Positions 7,175-16,061 are shown, counted from the first letter of the stretch. The stretch: 18,077 nt of DNA from CAJGCS01 sp045589955 (GCA_045589955.1 JAZNQD010000026.1:1-18077); one strand, 5' to 3'. Notes: generated by a model not told the origin, from the sequence alone. A program made the numbers and translations.

Positions 7175-8153
7175 TAATTATCTAATGATTTGTTATTTAT
7201 TTTTTGTAACTTTATTTCTTATAACTATTTATTATCTTATCCTTCCATATTTACTAAAACTAAAATTTGGTCAAAGTATTCGCCAAGAGGGACCGAGAAG
7301 TCATTTTAAAAAAAGTGGTACTCCAACAATGGGGGGAATAATAATTTTCATATCCTTTTTTGTTATTTTCGTTTCATTAATTTTTTTAACGAAAAATCAT
7401 GCAAATATTGATATCTTTAAGATGTTATTGGCTTTTATTCCCTTGCTTGGGTATTTTGGAATTGGGTTTATTGATGATTTTTTGATTATATGGAAAAAGA
7501 AAAATCAAGGTTTAAAGGCAATTACCAAGTTTTGCTTTGAATTATTAATTGCCTTAGTCTTTTATATAATTTTAATTGTTTTTAATTATGACACCAACCT
7601 TTATATTTTTAATTATAAGATTGATTTATTGTTTTTCTATGGTTTGTTTATCATTTTACTATTTACCTCAACTACGAATGCGACTAATCTAACTGATGGT
7701 GTTGATGGATTACTTACAATTAGTACTATTCCATTATTGTTAGGATTTATTATTTTAGGTTTTATTAAAGGTAATAATCTAGTAATTTTATTATCGATAT
7801 CTTTATTATTGTCTTTAATAGCTTTCTTATTTTTTAATTTTCCAAAAGCTAAGATTTTCATGGGGGATACAGGTTCATTATTTATAGGTGCCTTTATATG
7901 TTTGATGGTTATTTTATTAAAGATTGAACTATATTTAATCATTATGGGAAGTGTATTTGTTCTTGAGACAATGAGTGTCATTTTACAAGTTAGTTATTTT
8001 AAAATTACTAAGGGAAAAAGATTATTTAAAATGACACCATTCCATCATCATTTAGAACTTTCAGGTTTATCTGATATAAAAATAAATTTAATCTTTTTTA
8101 GTGTCTCTTTATTAAGTGTCATTATATCTTTAATCCTATTAGGTGTATTTTAA
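7167..8153 (+). CDS. mraY: MraY, phospho-MurNAc-pentapeptide transferase
   Basis: This 328-residue polytopic membrane enzyme moves phospho-MurNAc-pentapeptide from UDP to undecaprenyl phosphate to make lipid I. Visible signatures are QEGPRSHFKKSGTPTMGG near the N-terminus, the DDFLIIWKKKNQGL cytoplasmic loop with paired Asp, TNATNLTDGVDGL, NFPKAKIFMGDTGSLF with its catalytic Asp region, and the HHHLELSG motif. About ten hydrophobic segments alternate with these loops, and the length is normal. Its start overlaps the murE stop as ATGAATAG with no SD sequence, which points to coupled translation. Confidence 0.97.
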   Translation: MNSNYLMICYLFFVTLFLITIYYLILPYLLKLKFGQSIRQEGPRSHFKKSGTPTMGGIIIFISFFVIFVSLIFLTKNHANIDIFKMLLAFIPLLGYFGIGFIDDFLIIWKKKNQGLKAITKFCFELLIALVFYIILIVFNYDTNLYIFNYKIDLLFFYGLFIILLFTSTTNATNLTDGVDGLLTISTIPLLLGFIILGFIKGNNLVILLSISLLLSLIAFLFFNFPKAKIFMGDTGSLFIGAFICLMVILLKIELYLIIMGSVFVLETMSVILQVSYFKITKGKRLFKMTPFHHHLELSGLSDIKINLIFFSVSLLSVIISLILLGVF

Positions 8154-8154
8154 T

Positions 8155-9429
8155 ATGAATTATTTACTTTATGGTATGGGAATTGGTAATCAAAGTATTA
8201 AGAAATACTTTGATTACCATAATATTAATTATCAAGTATACGAAGATAATTGGCAAATCTTTGATTATAGTAACTTATTAAAAAATGTTAAATTAATAAT
8301 AAAGAGTTCAGGAATACCTAATAATACGCATTTTTTATTAAGCGTAAAAGAGAAAAATATTGATGTAGTCACTGACTTAGAATTTTTCTTTCAAATAAAA
8401 GAAATAGATAAATGTATTTGCGTAACTGGAAGTAATGGTAAAACAACTGTAACTTCCTTATTACAAGAAATATTAAAAGAAGAAGGATATGAGGCATGTG
8501 GGAACATTGGTATTCCCATATTTGATAAAATAAATAATCAAAATAATAAGTTGATTATTGAAGCATCTAGTTATATGCTTGAATATGTAAAGCGTTTTAG
8601 ACCTAATGTGTTTATTATTTTAAATATTGAAAAACATCATTTAGATCATCACCATACTTTTATTAATTATCTTAAAGCTAAAATAAAACCACTTAAGAAT
8701 ATGGGAAAAGACGATATCGTTATTTACCAAAAAGATAATGTAATACTAGAACGAATAATTAATTGTTATGAAATGAAAAAATATTCTTTTTCGATTGATG
8801 ATGATAGTAGTAATTGCTATTATAAAAATTCTTTCATTTACCTTAATAATGAAAAAGTCATAGAAACTGATAAGTTAAATTTAATTGGGATACATAACAA
8901 AGAAAATGTGATGGTTGCTTTGTTAACATTAAATGCACTTAATATTAATTATCAAGAAAAGATTAATAAAATTTATCAATTCAAACCTCTTTCACATCGT
9001 TTAGAAAAAGTTTTTTCGAATTATTCATCATCCATTCTTTTTATCAATGACTCTAAGTCAACTAATATTCATTCATTAGAAGTTGCAATTAAAGCAATTA
9101 AAGACGAATATAAAAATAAAAAATTCTATTTAATCGTAGGTGGAATGAAAATTAATCAAGACTATTCTTCTTTGAATAAGTATGAGTCTATCTTTGATAA
9201 AATATACTTATATGGTAAGGCAGGAGTTGAATATTTAAAGGGCTTAGCGAAAAATCATGTTTGGTATAAGGATTTAAAAACACTTTTAGATAATATTTTA
9301 AAAGAAAAATATGAAAATAATGATATTATTTTATTTTCTCCTGGTGCGCCAAGTTATGATGAATTTAAGTCTTTTGAAGAAAGAGGAGAATACTTTAAAA
9401 GAATAGTAAAAAAATATCAAGCTAGTTAA
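8155..9429 (+). CDS. murD: MurD, UDP-MurNAc-L-Ala:D-Glu ligase
   Basis: This 424-residue cytoplasmic ligase adds D-glutamate to UDP-MurNAc-L-alanine with ATP. Motifs are P-loop GSNGKTT at 92-98, GNIGIP, EASSYMLE (usually SSFQLE), LNIEKHHLDHHHT leading to KAK, NDSKSTN, LIVGGMKINQDYS, and the C-terminal LFSPGAPSYDEFKSFEERGEYFK, which separates MurD from the other Mur ligases. ATG 8155 is chosen over GTG 8143 because AGGTG at 8141-8145 sits 9 nt before it and the longer start would overlap mraY. The operon ends here, without the murG or ftsW often found next in other Bacilli. Confidence 0.95.
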   Translation: MNYLLYGMGIGNQSIKKYFDYHNINYQVYEDNWQIFDYSNLLKNVKLIIKSSGIPNNTHFLLSVKEKNIDVVTDLEFFFQIKEIDKCICVTGSNGKTTVTSLLQEILKEEGYEACGNIGIPIFDKINNQNNKLIIEASSYMLEYVKRFRPNVFIILNIEKHHLDHHHTFINYLKAKIKPLKNMGKDDIVIYQKDNVILERIINCYEMKKYSFSIDDDSSNCYYKNSFIYLNNEKVIETDKLNLIGIHNKENVMVALLTLNALNINYQEKINKIYQFKPLSHRLEKVFSNYSSSILFINDSKSTNIHSLEVAIKAIKDEYKNKKFYLIVGGMKINQDYSSLNKYESIFDKIYLYGKAGVEYLKGLAKNHVWYKDLKTLLDNILKEKYENNDIILFSPGAPSYDEFKSFEERGEYFKRIVKKYQAS

Positions 9430-9443
9430 TAGCTTGATTTTTT
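9418..9443 (+). terminator. Terminator on the end of murD
   Basis: Stem CAAGCTA (9418-9424) pairs with TAGCTTG (9430-9436) around the murD stop codon, followed by T6 at 9438-9443. The upstream arm is coding sequence for the last residues of MurD. Confidence 0.8.
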
Positions 9444-9463
9444 GATAATTATTGTTTCTTTTA

Positions 9464-9492
9464 TTGTTATTTTAAAAAAAATATTATATAAT
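9464..9492 (+). promoter_or_regulatory. Promoter of the NAD operon
   Basis: TTGTTA at 9464-9469 and TATAAT at 9487-9492 are 17 bp apart, matching a housekeeping sigma-factor promoter. It lies between the murD terminator and the ribosome site (GTAGGT at 9505-9510) of the oxidoreductase-NadD gene at 9518. Confidence 0.75.
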
Positions 9493-9517
9493 ATTAATTG
9501 AAAAGTAGGTAAAAAAG

Positions 9518-11278
9518 ATGAAAGAAGTTCTAAATATTGCAAATAAGTGTCGAAGTTGTGCTAAAGCTAACTGTAAAACTGCTTGCCCTCTTCATCAAGA
9601 TATTCCTTTAATAACAAAACTTATTCGAAATTATCAACTTGATGATGCTAAAGATATTTTATTTATGCATAATCCATTTGGTTATGTAACTGGATACTTA
9701 TGTAATCATGAAAAACAATGTGCTGGTAATTGTATTTTTGGTGATGTAGACTTTTACGAAATAGAAAAAGAACTATCTATTCAATACTTTGAAGATTTAA
9801 TTATTTACCCTAAAAAACTTGAAGAACGTCCTATTGCCATTATTGGTGGTGGGATTGCCGGACTTACTCTTGCTCATTCATTATTAAAAAAGGGTATTAA
9901 GCCTACTATTTATGAGAAAAAACAATTAGGTGGTGTTATAATTAATGCCATACCTGATTTCAGATATGATAAGACACTATTTAAGCGTCATCTTCATGCA
10001 ATTGAAAAAAATATCAAGGTTATCTATCAAGAGATAAATATCGATAATATTAGTGAGTTAGATCAGTATGAGCATCTTATTTTTACTACAGGTTCAGAAA
10101 TCGAAAATCACACGTTAAATTATCCTAATGTTTTACAAGGAATTGCAACTTTAGAAAAGTTTAATTCCAATGCATTAGATTTAAAAAATAAAAAAGTCGG
10201 TGTTATCGGGCTTGGTAATACTGCTTGTGATGTTGCAAGAGCATTAAAACGCATTAATAATGATGTTGCAATTATTTATCGCCGAGATATTTCTTCATCA
10301 CTTGCTACTTCTAAAGAGTTAAATGCACTTGAAAAAGAAAATATTAAAATTTATGAGTGTTTAAATCCAGTTAAGTTTGAGAATAATATTTTAACAATGC
10401 AAAAGAATAAACTTATTTCTATTGAAGGCTCAAATAGAAAAAACATTATTCCTCTTGATGAGTATCAAGAAGAAGAATTTGATTATATCGTTGAGGCTTT
10501 AGGGTCTAAACAAAATGATTTTATATTAAAAGAATTTCTTCAAGATGATTTTAAATTAATTGAAGAAGCACGTTTAAATAAAAATACTCGAAGTTTTACA
10601 ATTAAACATCGAAATCAATTAGTTAGTTTAATTGGCGATGCTTATTATGGCCCATGGAATATTGCTCAGGCTATTAATTCTGCTTTAGAAGTTGTCCAAA
10701 AATATTATCCAACTTATTTATTTGGCGGATCCTTTAATCCTGTGACTAAAGCTCATGCTAATATTATTAATTATTTATCAACACTAGGCGATGTAATTGT
10801 TGTGCCTAATGGCAATAAATATAATTTAAAAGAATTAATGGACTATAATCACCGTATAAAGATGTTAAAATTAGAGATTAATAAATTAAAATATTCGGAA
10901 AGAGTGAGAATATCTGATTTTGAAAAATCATCTTTATATAAAGGTTCAATTGAAACTTTACGTTATTATAATCATCCAGTAATGGTTATTGGTGATGATT
11001 GTTTATTAACAATCCATACTTGGATAAATTCTAGCAAATTAATTGAAGAAAATCGATTCCTTATTATCACAAGAAATAATACTAAAGCTAATTTAGAAGA
11101 GTATATTTCTAAACAAGAGATTTTATCTAATTATCGTGATCATTTTACAGTAATTGAGTTATTAGATGAAGATATTCGTACTCTTTCTTCTTCAAGTTAT
11201 CGTTATGATAAAAATAAAGATGTTTTATCAGATGATGTATTAAAATATATTAAAAATAATAAACTATATGAGGTGTAA
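9518..11278 (+). CDS. nadD: Fusion of GltD-like FAD/NAD(P)H oxidoreductase and NadD nicotinate-nucleotide adenylyltransferase
   Basis: This 586-residue protein joins two enzymes in one continuous frame. Residues 1 to about 398 resemble the glutamate synthase small subunit (GltD) family: Fe-S cysteines 11, 14, 19, 23 and 62, 68, 72, the FAD-binding GGGIAGL at 110-116, an NAD(P)H-binding GLGNTA at 231-236, and a C-terminal GDAYYGPWNIAQAINSA block. No glutamate synthase large subunit is nearby. Residues about 399-586 are NadD, which adenylates nicotinate mononucleotide: FGGSFNPVTKAH at 402-413 (the HxGH motif appears as TKAH), VPNGN, GDDCLLTIHTW, and SSSSYR at 557-562. The NadD part has near-normal length, and the GltD part is shorter than usual. 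nadE follows after 2 nt, which supports the NadD assignment. The role of the redox half is unknown; it might sense or use the product, which is inference only. Confidence 0.88.
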   Translation: MKEVLNIANKCRSCAKANCKTACPLHQDIPLITKLIRNYQLDDAKDILFMHNPFGYVTGYLCNHEKQCAGNCIFGDVDFYEIEKELSIQYFEDLIIYPKKLEERPIAIIGGGIAGLTLAHSLLKKGIKPTIYEKKQLGGVIINAIPDFRYDKTLFKRHLHAIEKNIKVIYQEINIDNISELDQYEHLIFTTGSEIENHTLNYPNVLQGIATLEKFNSNALDLKNKKVGVIGLGNTACDVARALKRINNDVAIIYRRDISSSLATSKELNALEKENIKIYECLNPVKFENNILTMQKNKLISIEGSNRKNIIPLDEYQEEEFDYIVEALGSKQNDFILKEFLQDDFKLIEEARLNKNTRSFTIKHRNQLVSLIGDAYYGPWNIAQAINSALEVVQKYYPTYLFGGSFNPVTKAHANIINYLSTLGDVIVVPNGNKYNLKELMDYNHRIKMLKLEINKLKYSERVRISDFEKSSLYKGSIETLRYYNHPVMVIGDDCLLTIHTWINSSKLIEENRFLIITRNNTKANLEEYISKQEILSNYRDHFTVIELLDEDIRTLSSSSYRYDKNKDVLSDDVLKYIKNNKLYEV

Positions 11279-11280
11279 TT

Positions 11281-13071
11281 ATGTTTAAATATGATTATTT
11301 AAAAGTAGCTGTCGCTTCTCCAAATGTAAAACTTGGTAAACCATTAGAAAATGCAAAACACATCGTTGATATTTTAAATAATACAATCGATGCATCAATA
11401 ATTTTGTTCCCTGAACTAGCCTTAATTGGTAGTACTTTAGGTGATTGGAATTACAATGCAAGTTTACTAAATGAACAAAACATTGCCTTAAATTATTTAA
11501 AAGAATACTCTAATGAACAAATTATAATCGTTGGGGGTAGTTTTCAGTATTTAGATTCTTTATACAATGTTGCTTATGTTATTCAAAATGGATATATTTT
11601 GGGAATAGTTCCTAAAGTTTATTTAGATGTTGAACAAAGACGAAACTTTACCTCAGGTGAAGAATTTGTTTCAGACCCTGTAACTGTTGAATTTTTAGGA
11701 GAAGAAGTGCTTTTTGGTAATGTGAACTTTATTAATTCTTTATTTAATATTTCATTTGGTATTGAAATAGGTCAAGATTTAGGTTTAATAAGCGAAGCAC
11801 AAATAATTTTCAATCTTAACTCAGATACATATTATTTAGGTAAAAATGAAGAATATGAAACAATGGTTAAAGCGACATCTATACAAAAGAAATGTTGTTA
11901 TATCTTAACAAGTGTTAATGCAAGTGAAACTGCAAGTGATTTATTATATAATGGCCAAATGCTTGCCTATGAATATGGCGAATTATTATTAAAAGAAAAC
12001 TCTTTTAATTTTGATAGTAATGTTCAATTAATTGATGTTGATATTGAATATCTAAAATTTATTCGCTATCAAAACATCTTTAATCAATTAACTGAACCTT
12101 TTATTGAGTTTGATTTAGAAACTAGTGAAGATTATCAATTAACTAAAAAGATTAATTCTGAACCTTTTGTTATTAAATCAGATGAACAAGCAAAAGAGAT
12201 TATTGATGTTCTTACAACTAGTTTGTATCATCGTTTAAATCATATCGGTATTTCTAAAGTTGTTATTGGCGTAAGTGGAGGCTTAGATTCAACATTAGCA
12301 TTACTTGTTGCTCATCAATGTTTCACAAAGTATAATATTCCAACATCAAATATTTTAGCTTTTTCAATGCCGGCTCTTGCAACTGGATCTAAGTCGCAAC
12401 AAATTGCCCTTGATTTGATGAATGAATTAAGAGTTAAGGGGACAGTTTTACCAATTGGTAATGAAATTAAATCTCACTTTGATTTAATAAATCATGATGA
12501 AAATGTTAAAAATACAACTTATGAAAATGTTCAAGCAAGATATCGTACTTTAGTTTTAATGAATGTATCAAATTCAGAAAAAGCAATTGTTTTAGGTACT
12601 GGTGATATGAGTGAAATTGCTCTTGGTTGGTCAACATTTAATGGAGATCAAATGTCAATGTACAATATTAATGCGGGTCTTCCTAAAACTGCGATTCGTT
12701 CTTTAGTTTCATATTTTACTAAAATTTACCCTAACTTACAATTTGTAATAACTGATGTTATTAATGCAACAATCACTCCTGAATTAACTTCTTCAAGTCA
12801 ATCAACAGAAGAAATCATTGGGAAATATGAAGTTAATGACTTTATTCTGTACCAAATCTTTGGTCGTGGAGCATCATATGAACGTGTTGTATACTTATTA
12901 GAACAAGTTTTTAACTTCGATAATGAAAAAGCAGTTAGCTACTATAATAACTTTATGCGTCGTTTTAAACAAAATCAATTTAAACGATTAGCATCTCCAG
13001 AAGGAGTTAGGATATTTAAATTATCGCTTTCACCTCATGGAGCGCTAAAGTTTTCTGGTGATTTAAAATAA
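11281..13071 (+). CDS. nadE: NadE, long-form NAD+ synthetase with a glutaminase domain lacking its nucleophile
   Basis: This 596-residue enzyme amidates nicotinate adenine dinucleotide to NAD+. The N-terminal nitrilase-fold domain (about 1-270) has Glu45 in FPEL and Lys112 in VPKVYL, at the spacing of the catalytic Glu and Lys. The Cys expected in an EICEDL-type motif is Gly164 (EIGQDLG, codon GGT at 11770-11772). The PNYREFYE-like part after the Lys is also shortened. The synthetase domain (about 290-596) looks intact: P-loop SGGLDS at 332-337, GTGDMSEIALGW, GDQMSMYNINAGLPKT, and PELTSSSQSTEE. The protein is therefore expected to use free ammonia. Its ribosome site GAGGTG (11270-11275) lies at the end of the upstream fusion gene, so the two form a NAD operon. 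Other activities of the nitrilase fold cannot be excluded, but loss of the Cys makes them unlikely. Confidence 0.93.
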   Translation: MFKYDYLKVAVASPNVKLGKPLENAKHIVDILNNTIDASIILFPELALIGSTLGDWNYNASLLNEQNIALNYLKEYSNEQIIIVGGSFQYLDSLYNVAYVIQNGYILGIVPKVYLDVEQRRNFTSGEEFVSDPVTVEFLGEEVLFGNVNFINSLFNISFGIEIGQDLGLISEAQIIFNLNSDTYYLGKNEEYETMVKATSIQKKCCYILTSVNASETASDLLYNGQMLAYEYGELLLKENSFNFDSNVQLIDVDIEYLKFIRYQNIFNQLTEPFIEFDLETSEDYQLTKKINSEPFVIKSDEQAKEIIDVLTTSLYHRLNHIGISKVVIGVSGGLDSTLALLVAHQCFTKYNIPTSNILAFSMPALATGSKSQQIALDLMNELRVKGTVLPIGNEIKSHFDLINHDENVKNTTYENVQARYRTLVLMNVSNSEKAIVLGTGDMSEIALGWSTFNGDQMSMYNINAGLPKTAIRSLVSYFTKIYPNLQFVITDVINATITPELTSSSQSTEEIIGKYEVNDFILYQIFGRGASYERVVYLLEQVFNFDNEKAVSYYNNFMRRFKQNQFKRLASPEGVRIFKLSLSPHGALKFSGDLK

Positions 13072-13082
13072 TCGCATAAATT

Positions 13083-13111
13083 TTGACTTTTGAAGCCTTT
13101 TGCGTTATAAT
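13083..13111 (+). promoter_or_regulatory. Promoter of the valS T-box leader
   Basis: TTGACT (13083-13088) and TATAAT (13106-13111) are separated by 17 bp, an almost perfect housekeeping promoter. Transcription would start near 13118, just ahead of stem I of the leader. No terminator is visible after nadE, so some readthrough into the leader is possible. Confidence 0.85.
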
Positions 13112-13135
13112 TTTATAGTATTTATAATAAATTCG

Positions 13136-13409
13136 TTGAAGAGGAAGAGTATATAATTAATTATTTTAGAGACAGGTTGGTTGGTGAAAAACTTGATTAT
13201 TAATTATAGAAGGTAGCCTTCGAGAAGATTTAGCCTGAAAAACATTTTGTTAAACTAAATCCGTCTAACTAACGTTATCAAGTTTTAAGTGAAAGTTAAA
13301 GACTTTAGAAATAATCTTTAACTTTAATTAAGGTGGTACCGCGGTACATCAAAAGATTATCGTCCTTAAATGAAATGTATTTGTTTACATTTTATTTAAG
13401 GATTTTTTT
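13136..13409 (+). promoter_or_regulatory. Valine T-box leader (tRNA-sensing riboswitch) of valS
   Basis: The leader fills the gap between nadE and valS. The base of stem I pairs TTGAAG (13136-13141) with CTTCGA (13218-13223). Inside it are the AGAGA bulge (13168-13172), the GGTTGGTGAAA apical region, and a specifier loop with codon GTA (13213-13215, valine) followed by a purine. The conserved T-box sequence AAGGTGGTACCGCGG is at 13330-13344; its TGGT pairs with the ACCA end of uncharged tRNA, matching the A discriminator of tRNA-Val. The alternative terminator is at 13363-13409. Uncharged tRNA-Val should favour the antiterminator and raise valS expression. This is known T-box behaviour; the base pairing is read by eye. 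Confidence 0.93.
13363..13409 (+). terminator. T-box regulatory terminator of valS
   Basis: TCCTTAAATgAAATGTA pairs with TACATTTTATTTAAGGA across a short loop, followed by a run of seven T (13403-13409). It forms when tRNA-Val is charged, and stops transcription before valS. Confidence 0.85.
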
Positions 13410-13430
13410 ATTAGAAAAGAGGTAAAAAAG

Positions 13431-16061
13431 ATGAAAGAATTAATGGCACCAAAATATGATCATAAAAAAGTAGAAGAAGGAAAATATGATTATTGGTTAA
13501 AAGAAGGCTTTTTCACAAGTGGTGACAAAAGCAAAATTCCTTACACAATTGTTATTCCCCCACCAAATGTAACAGGTAAGTTACACTTAGGTCATGCTTG
13601 GGATACAACTTTACAAGATATTATTATCCGTCAAAAGAGAATGCAAGGTTATGATGCATTATACTTACCAGGTATGGACCATGCCGGTATTGCAACTCAA
13701 GCAAAGGTTGATGCAAAACTTAAAGAACAAGGAACAAATCGCTATGAATTAGGTCGAGAAAAATTCTTAGAAGTGGCTTGGGAATGGAAGCATGAGTATG
13801 CATCATATATTCGAGAACAATGGAAAGCGTTAGGCTTATCACTAGATTATACTAAAGAAAGATTTACACTTGATGAACAATTACAAAAAGCTGTTGCAGA
13901 AGTGTTTATTCGTCTTTACAATGAAGGCTTATTATATCGTGGTGAAAGAATCATTAACTGGGATATCCAAGCTAAAACTGCATTATCAAACATTGAAGTA
14001 GAATATAAAGATATTGAAGGTGCTTTCTATCACTTTATTTACCCATTTGTTGATGAAGAAGGTGGCTTAGAAATTGCAACTACTCGTCCAGAAACAATGT
14101 TTGGTGATACGGCTATCATGGTACATCCTAAAGACGAAAGATATGCAAAATATATTGGTAAAGAAGTTTATATTGCCGGTACAAATCGAAAAATCCCTGT
14201 TATTTCTGATGAATATGTAGATATGGAATTTGGAACTGGTGTTGTTAAAGTTACACCTGCCCACGATCCAAACGACTTTGAAGTCGGTAATCGCCATAAC
14301 TTAGAACGTATCATTTGTATGAATGAAGACGGTACAATGAATAGTTATGCGGGTAAATATGAAGGAATGGATCGATTCGAGTGTCGTAAACAAATTGTTG
14401 AAGATTTAACAGCCCTTGGATTATGTCCAAAAGTTGAAAAAATGATTCACTCTGTAGGTCACTCTGAAAGAACAGGTGTTGTTGTTGAACCACGCTTATC
14501 AAAACAATGGTTTGTTAAAATGGAACCACTTGCACGTGATGTATTAGAAATGCAAGATTCTGATGGAAAGATCCAATTTGTTCCAGAACGATTCAATAAA
14601 ACATTTACAAATTGGTTAGATTTAGATAATATCCAAGACTGGTGTGTTTCTCGTCAACTTTGGTGGGGACACCGAATTCCTGCATATTATAAAGGTGATG
14701 AAATCTATGTCGGATTAGACCATCCAGGTGAAGGTTGGGTTCAAGATGAAGATGTTTTAGATACTTGGTTCTCAAGTGCCCTTTGGCCTTTTTCAACTTT
14801 AGGTTGGCCAAATGAAGATGCAGAAGATGTTAAACGTTACTTCCCTACAAACTGTTTAGTTACTGGATATGACATTATTTTCTTCTGGGTTGCGCGTATG
14901 GCGTTCCAATCACGTCATTTTATGGGAAAACGTCCATTTGAAAGATGTTTAATTCACGGTTTAATTCGTGATGAACAAGGACGTAAGATGTCAAAATCTT
15001 TAGGAAATGGTGTTGATCCATTTGATCTTATTGCTCAATATGGTTGTGATGCAATGCGTTATTTCTTATCAACTAATGCAACTCCAGGACAAGACTTAAG
15101 ATATTCAGAAGAAAAGATGGCTTCATCTTGGAATTACATTAATAAAATTTGGAATATTTCTCGTTTTATTCAAATGAATTTAGATGCTAATCATTATCAA
15201 AATCAAGCCGTTGAAGAAACACAATTACAAGATATTGATAAATGGATAATCGCTAAATTTAATAGTTTAGTTGATGTTGTTAACTATAACTATGATCAAT
15301 ATGAACTTGGAGAAGTTGCTAAAGCAATCTATAATTTTGTCTACGATGATTTAGCTTCTAATTACTTAGAAATGACAAAAGTTACATTTAATAAACAAGA
15401 CCAAGCTTTAAAGATTAATACTTGTGCAGTTTTAAAAGAAATGTTAACTGGTGTAATTAAATTATTACATCCATTTATGCCATTTGTTACCGAAGAAATT
15501 TATCAACATTTCCATGAAGGATCTATTATGGTTAGTGCATGGCCAACTAAATATACTTACTCTTGTTTAGAAAATTATAACTTTGCCAACTGTGAAAAAT
15601 TATTTGAAATCATCAAAACTGTTAGAACAGTTCGTACTGAATATAATGTTGCAATGTCAAAGAAGATTAATTTAGCATTAGAAACTTCAAATATTGATTT
15701 AGTTAAATTCTTAAATGAACATACTGAATATTTAGAAAAGTTTGTTAATTATGATCATTTAACTATTAGTGAATCAATTGAAAAAAATAATGCCATTATT
15801 AATGTTTTAAGTGAAGTTAATGTTGTTATTCCAAGTAATGATTTGATTAATTATGAAGAAGAAATAGCAAAATTAAATACTCAAGAACAAAAACTTCAAG
15901 CTGAAGTTGCTCGTTCAACTAACATGTTAAATAATCCTAATTTCCTTTCTCGTGCACCTGAAGCCAAAGTTAATGATGAAAAGAGAAAACTTGAAAATTA
16001 TCAAAAACAACTAGAAGAAGTAATAGCTTTAAAAGCAGCTTTGATTAAAAGTCATGAGTAA
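13431..16061 (+). CDS. valS: Valyl-tRNA synthetase
   Basis: This 876-residue class I aminoacyl-tRNA synthetase charges tRNA-Val and is of normal length. Motifs are PPPNVTGKLHLGHA with HLGH at 52-55, the CP1 editing domain with ATTRPETMFGDTAI and GTGVVKVTPAHDPNDF, the DWCVSRQLWWGHRIP block, GRKMSKSLGNGVDP with KMSKS at 519-523, an anticodon-binding domain with LLHPFMPFVTEEIY, and the C-terminal coiled coil (about 810-875) that is typical of ValRS. The start follows AGAGGT at 13418-13423. Expression is set by the T-box leader. Its stop overlaps folC, so both probably share the valine-responsive transcript. Confidence 0.98.
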   Translation: MKELMAPKYDHKKVEEGKYDYWLKEGFFTSGDKSKIPYTIVIPPPNVTGKLHLGHAWDTTLQDIIIRQKRMQGYDALYLPGMDHAGIATQAKVDAKLKEQGTNRYELGREKFLEVAWEWKHEYASYIREQWKALGLSLDYTKERFTLDEQLQKAVAEVFIRLYNEGLLYRGERIINWDIQAKTALSNIEVEYKDIEGAFYHFIYPFVDEEGGLEIATTRPETMFGDTAIMVHPKDERYAKYIGKEVYIAGTNRKIPVISDEYVDMEFGTGVVKVTPAHDPNDFEVGNRHNLERIICMNEDGTMNSYAGKYEGMDRFECRKQIVEDLTALGLCPKVEKMIHSVGHSERTGVVVEPRLSKQWFVKMEPLARDVLEMQDSDGKIQFVPERFNKTFTNWLDLDNIQDWCVSRQLWWGHRIPAYYKGDEIYVGLDHPGEGWVQDEDVLDTWFSSALWPFSTLGWPNEDAEDVKRYFPTNCLVTGYDIIFFWVARMAFQSRHFMGKRPFERCLIHGLIRDEQGRKMSKSLGNGVDPFDLIAQYGCDAMRYFLSTNATPGQDLRYSEEKMASSWNYINKIWNISRFIQMNLDANHYQNQAVEETQLQDIDKWIIAKFNSLVDVVNYNYDQYELGEVAKAIYNFVYDDLASNYLEMTKVTFNKQDQALKINTCAVLKEMLTGVIKLLHPFMPFVTEEIYQHFHEGSIMVSAWPTKYTYSCLENYNFANCEKLFEIIKTVRTVRTEYNVAMSKKINLALETSNIDLVKFLNEHTEYLEKFVNYDHLTISESIEKNNAIINVLSEVNVVIPSNDLINYEEEIAKLNTQEQKLQAEVARSTNMLNNPNFLSRAPEAKVNDEKRKLENYQKQLEEVIALKAALIKSHE

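Noticed and set aside
7637..7981. Minus-strand open frame inside mraY
   Set aside because: It is antisense to the MraY signature regions and reflects AT-rich codon bias.
9518..11278. The idea that GltD-like and NadD parts are two genes joined by a sequencing error
   Set aside because: There is no stop, start codon with ribosome site, or frame change near codon 398; the joint is seamless.
14067..14811. Three open frames on the minus strand inside valS
   Set aside because: They lie antisense to conserved ValRS domains, have no ribosome sites and show no recognisable family.
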